NCBI GenBank assembly: GCA_964436865.1
Contig: CAYTFK010000014.1
Span: 1-46,251 of the forward strand
Direction of reading: 5' to 3'
Length of the DNA stretch: 46,251 bases
From: JAXGPP01 sp964436865
GTDB taxonomy: Bacteria; Planctomycetota; Planctomycetia; Pirellulales; Thermoguttaceae
The notes under the pieces were generated by a model. The model was not told the DNA's origin. It worked only from the letters and a program-made list of their open reading frames with translations, and did no database searches. A program made the translations under genes and the position numbers. The number at the start of each line of letters is the position of its first letter. Positions within the stretch are counted from its first letter, which is position 1. Shown here piece after piece: positions 43,351-46,251 of this stretch.

Positions 43351-44667
43351 ATGCCCGAAATTCAAGCCTTCCGCGCGATCCGTTACGACCTTGGCCACGT
43401 GGGGAGCCTGAGCGACGTGGTCGCTCCTCCTTACGACGTCATCGGCCCCGAGTTGCAGGACGACCTTTACAAGAAGCACCCCTGCAACGTAGTGCGGTTA
43501 ATTCTCAACCGCCAGGAGCCGGGCGACGACGAGGCGAACAACCGCTACACCCGAGCCCGGCGGTTCCTCAAGAATTGGCGCGAGGAGGGTGTCCTGTTCG
43601 AGGAGGCCGACCCCGCCGTTTACGTCTATCACCAGGTGTTCACCGTTGAGGGGCAGACCTTCGTACGCCGCGGTTTCATGTCGCGGATGCGTCTGTCGCG
43701 ATTCGGCGAAGGGATCGTCTTTCCGCACGAGGAGACGATGAGCGGCCCGAAGATGGACCGCCTCATGCTGACCGCCATCTGCAAGGTGAATTTGAGTCCG
43801 GTTTTCGGCCTCTACCCTGACCCGAAGAACGAGGCCCAAGACATTCTCGAAGCGGCTGTGGCCGACAAGACGCCCATTGTCGCCACCGATCACCTGGGCG
43901 TCACCCATCGCCTCTGGCCCGTGGCCGATGTCGGCGTGATTTCTGCCCTGAGCGGTTCAATTGGTCCCAAGCCGCTGTTCATTGCCGACGGCCATCACCG
44001 TTACGAGACCGCGTGCAACTACCGCGACCAGGTCCGCGACAGCGGTATCCTTTCGCCCGAGCACCCGGCCAACTTCGTGCTCATGATGTTCATCGCCATG
44101 GAAGAGCCGGGCCTGGTGATTCTTCCGACCCACCGGCTGTTCCGTCATCTTCCGTCTCTCACCTCCGCCGAACTGACGAGCAAGCTTGGCGAGTGCTTCG
44201 CCACTCGGCCCGCCGGCGAAGGGCCGCAGGCGGCGCACGAGGTGTGGGAGGACATTGAGACGGGCGACAACCAGGGCGCCGTCGGTCTCTACACGCGGGC
44301 CGACAACCGTTGGACGATCGCCACCGTTACGTCGGCCGGCCATGCGAAGATGGCGGAGGCAGCCCCCGAGCACAATGAAGCATGGCGAAGCCTGGGAGTC
44401 AGTCTGCTGCACCGCTTGATTGTCGATACGCTGCTGGGCCAGCACGGCCGGGCTTTGTCGGAGCAGGAGAAGCCGGTTTATGTGCACTTGGTCGACGAGG
44501 TGGTCGATGGGCTCGCCAAGGCCGACTACCCGATGGCGGCCCTGGTCATGCCCGCCTCGGTGAAGCACGTGCGCGACGTCAGCCTGGCGGGCGAACGGAT
44601 GCCCGCGAAGAGCACGTACTTCTACCCGAAGCTGCTCAGCGGCCTGGTTATCAATCCGCTGGAGTAA
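43351..44667 (+). CDS. DUF1015 family protein
   Basis: The 438-residue protein matches DUF1015 (PF06245): PEIQAFRAIRYD and VVAPPYDVIGPE at the N-terminus, IFPHE-type GIVFPHEETMSGPKMDR, the highly conserved FIADGHHRYETA near residue 210, and VLPAHR-like VILPTHRLF. The family is widespread, about 400-450 residues and cytoplasmic. Its DGHHR motif recalls the ParB/SerK type nucleotide-binding fold, which is a resemblance only. No function is assigned. It starts at ATG 43351 and lies between ahcY and parA. Confidence 0.85.
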   Translation: MPEIQAFRAIRYDLGHVGSLSDVVAPPYDVIGPELQDDLYKKHPCNVVRLILNRQEPGDDEANNRYTRARRFLKNWREEGVLFEEADPAVYVYHQVFTVEGQTFVRRGFMSRMRLSRFGEGIVFPHEETMSGPKMDRLMLTAICKVNLSPVFGLYPDPKNEAQDILEAAVADKTPIVATDHLGVTHRLWPVADVGVISALSGSIGPKPLFIADGHHRYETACNYRDQVRDSGILSPEHPANFVLMMFIAMEEPGLVILPTHRLFRHLPSLTSAELTSKLGECFATRPAGEGPQAAHEVWEDIETGDNQGAVGLYTRADNRWTIATVTSAGHAKMAEAAPEHNEAWRSLGVSLLHRLIVDTLLGQHGRALSEQEKPVYVHLVDEVVDGLAKADYPMAALVMPASVKHVRDVSLAGERMPAKSTYFYPKLLSGLVINPLE

Positions 44668-44718
44668 GCCGCTCCGGCGGACTCTGCCGGTCGGCCCGCC
44701 CCGACGGGAAACTCCGCC

Positions 44719-44734
44719 TGTTCCACGTGGAACG
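44719..44734. promoter_or_regulatory. parS: parS centromere-like site
   Basis: TGTTCCACGTGGAACG matches the ParB-binding consensus TGTTNCACGTGNAACA at all specified positions but the last base. It contains a perfect 14-base palindrome. It lies 200 bases upstream of parA, where chromosomal parS sites commonly occur. It is not within a gene. Confidence 0.85.
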
Positions 44735-44742
44735 GGGAAGCC

Positions 44743-44844
44743 GTCAGCGATCAGCATTCAGCAGTCAAGCTCTCCATTGCGAACCGCCCAGGCTGGAGCC
44801 GAACGCGATGGCTGAAAGCCGATCGCCGAAGACCGACTGCTCCC
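44743..44844. repeat. Degenerate heptamer-period repeat, locus 4
   Basis: Units GTCAGCG, ATCAGCA, TTCAGCA, GTCAAGC start right after parS. A second run, GGCTGAA, AGCCGAT, CGCCGAA, GACCGAC, follows at 44810-44837 with the same period; read on the other strand it becomes TTCGGCG, ATCGGCT, TTCAGCC. TTCAGCA is shared with locus 2. Confidence 0.5.
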
Positions 44845-44876
44845 GCCAACTGCCATTTCCCGCTTCCAGCCCCCCT

Positions 44877-44885
44877 TGCTACAAT
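44877..44885 (+). promoter_or_regulatory. Extended -10 element of parAB
   Basis: TGCTACAAT is an extended -10 (TGn plus TACAAT, 5/6 to TATAAT), 50 bases upstream of the parA start. A -35 box is not evident, as allowed for extended -10 promoters. Confidence 0.45.
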
Positions 44886-44934
44886 CCGCCCTCGTTTCGC
44901 GCCGATGCTAGCATCTGCCAGCAGGGAGGCTGGT

Positions 44935-45681
44935 GTGGGAAGGGTCCTTTGCGTGGCCAACCAGAAAGGAGGGGTCGGTAAGACGACCACCGCGATCAAT
45001 CTGGCCGCGGGGTTGGCCAAGGCGGGGGCCTATGTGCTCTTGGTGGACCTCGATCCGCAGTGCAACGCTACTTCCGGACTGGGCGCCGAACCGAGCGAAA
45101 CGCATCCGCTGGTGGCTGGCCGGTCGCTAGCCGAGTCGCTGCTCGAAACGGGTGTCACGCGGCTCGATCTCTTGCCCGGCAGCCGGAGCTTCCGCGACGT
45201 GGAAGCGCTCACGCGGGACGACGAGGGGCAGTCGGCACGCCTCCGGCATCACCTCACTGGTGGGCTCTCAGCCTACGATTACGTGCTCATCGACTGCCCG
45301 CCGTCGCTCGGGCAGCTCACGCGAACGGCGCTGGCCAGCTCGACCGAAGTGCTGATGCCGATTCAATGCGAGTACTTCGCCATGGAGGGCCTGGCGCAGA
45401 TGATCGAGGTCATCCGCGACGTGATGCAACGCCCGCCGAACCGGCTCCAGTTCGGCGGGATCGTGCTCACGATGTACGACCATTCGCTGGAGTTGACCCA
45501 CGAAGTGGAGCAGGAGGTCCGCGAGTTTTTTGGGGAGATCGTCTTCCAGACGGTCATCCCGCGCGACGTGGCGGTGGCCGAAGCCCCCAGCCACGGGCTT
45601 TCGATTCTTGACTACGCCCCCCGGGCACGCGGCGCCCGGGCTTATGTCGAATTGTGCATGGAGGTGCTGGAACGTGACTAA
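44935..45681 (+). CDS. parA: Chromosome-partitioning ATPase ParA (Soj)
   Basis: The 248-residue protein is a deviant-Walker P-loop ATPase: VANQKGGVGKTTTAINLA at the N-terminus with the signature lysine, VLLVDLDPQCNAT, and Walker B YVLIDCPPSLG. It drives segregation of ParB-parS complexes. GTG 44935 is chosen because GGGAGG at 44924-44929 lies five bases upstream; ATG 44905 would add ten residues that do not match the family. parB starts inside its last codons, eight bases of overlap, so the two are translated together. Confidence 0.93.
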   Translation: MGRVLCVANQKGGVGKTTTAINLAAGLAKAGAYVLLVDLDPQCNATSGLGAEPSETHPLVAGRSLAESLLETGVTRLDLLPGSRSFRDVEALTRDDEGQSARLRHHLTGGLSAYDYVLIDCPPSLGQLTRTALASSTEVLMPIQCEYFAMEGLAQMIEVIRDVMQRPPNRLQFGGIVLTMYDHSLELTHEVEQEVREFFGEIVFQTVIPRDVAVAEAPSHGLSILDYAPRARGARAYVELCMEVLERD

Positions 45682-46251
45682 GGAAAAGAGACTTGGACGT
45701 GGACTGGAAGCCTTGCTCGGACGCGTATCGGGCAGCCCGGAGACCGGGGCAGTCGCCTCGCCAGGTGTCCCGCACTATCCGCCGCGGATGCACCCGTCGG
45801 CAGCCGAGGCCGATCTGACGGATGCGCCGCCCGCCCCGGCGCCGCAAGCGGAAGTCATCGCCCAGTCCACGCCTGCCACCGGCCCGCTCCGCGTCGAGAT
45901 CGGTCTGGTTGACCGCAATCCCTATCAGCCGCGACAGGATTTCGATGACACCGAAATCGCTACGCTGGCGGAGAGCCTCGAGGCGCACGGTCTGCTGCAG
46001 CCCGTCGTCGTCCGCCGCATGGGCGATCGTTATCAGCTCATCGCCGGCGAGCGCCGCTTCCGCGCGGCGGTCAAGGCTGGCTGGGACGAAGTGCCGGTTC
46101 AGCTCGTCGAAGCCGACGACCGCGAGCTGGCCGAATTGGCGATCGTCGAGAACATGCAGCGGAAAGACCTCAACCCGTTGGAGAAAGCCGCGTCGTTCCA
46201 GCGGTACCTGGAGCAGTATGGCTGCCGGCAGGAAGAGCTGGCCTCGCGGCT
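45674..46251 (+). CDS. parB: Chromosome-partitioning protein ParB (3' partial)
   Basis: This frame starts at GTG 45674, overlapping the end of parA, and runs off the right edge; 192 residues are visible. It begins KEKRLGRGLEALLG, the usual N-terminal ParB segment that engages ParA. A Pro/Ala-rich linker follows, then VDRNPYQPRQDF and ESLEAHGLLQPVVVRR. The CTP-binding box YQLIAGERRFRAAVKAG and LAIVENMQRKDLNPLEKA come next. The helix-turn-helix that binds parS has just begun at the edge. ParB loads at parS as a CTP-dependent clamp. Confidence 0.95.
   Translation, partial: MTKEKRLGRGLEALLGRVSGSPETGAVASPGVPHYPPRMHPSAAEADLTDAPPAPAPQAEVIAQSTPATGPLRVEIGLVDRNPYQPRQDFDDTEIATLAESLEAHGLLQPVVVRRMGDRYQLIAGERRFRAAVKAGWDEVPVQLVEADDRELAELAIVENMQRKDLNPLEKAASFQRYLEQYGCRQEELASR

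Overview
The window looks like part of a draft chromosome of a planctomycete, most likely of the Pirellulales type. This is inferred from gene content and style, not from a marker search. The clues are high G+C, secreted LamG and beta-helix glycan enzymes, a DUF1080 protein, a TPR/CRTAC1 pair, several Gfo/Idh/MocA- and isomerase-type sugar proteins, membrane proteins carrying an N-terminal NPYASP motif, and a small FSLRxLMLL membrane protein. Two runs of exactly 100 N (4984-5083 and 12017-12116) are scaffold gaps. No rRNA, tRNA, transposase, integrase or CRISPR array was recognised.

Layout. 1-11958 is a carbohydrate-handling region: a LamG plus agarase-like glycosidase cut by the left edge, a ferritin-like protein, a zinc-ribbon protein, a Gfo/Idh/MocA oxidoreductase, a LamG-TPR-beta-helix protein, a divergent GH-A clan glycosidase, and a DUF1080 protein. 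12235-15538 is an overlapping TPR/CRTAC1 pair. 15751-19479 encodes two half-size ABC exporters that look like an asymmetric heterodimer. 19506-20197 is a DUF433/DUF5615 toxin-antitoxin-like module, followed by a SAM methyltransferase. 21591-23514 holds two tandem exported transglutaminase-like proteins; the second has lost two of its three catalytic residues.

23727-25710 is groES-groEL (minus strand) with a convincing terminator. Upstream, 26096-31178 is a tightly coupled four-gene minus-strand operon: two duplicated YcxB-like membrane proteins, a DedA protein and a YjhG/YagF-type sugar-acid dehydratase. A short uvrC diverges from it. 32740-34504 carries a small Cys-rich exported protein with its terminator and an alpha/beta hydrolase. 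A class IV aminotransferase with a possible leaderless promoter follows. 35575-39702 is a three-gene exopolysaccharide operon (Wzz-like protein, PEP-CTERM/ExeA-type ATPase, autokinase-like protein with damaged nucleotide-binding motifs).

39896-41704 is a sugar isomerase, a small membrane protein and trpF. ahcY with a good sigma70-like promoter and a DUF1015 gene come next. The right edge is parA and the start of parB, preceded by a near-perfect parS site. The parS site suggests, but does not prove, proximity to the replication origin.

The most notable unexplained features are the dead transglutaminase paralog, the duplicated YcxB/DedA/dehydratase operon, the exopolysaccharide operon with its degenerate kinase-like protein, and a family of degenerate 7-bp-period repeats at four intergenic sites. 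I found no clearly new multi-gene system of the defence or mobile-element kind.
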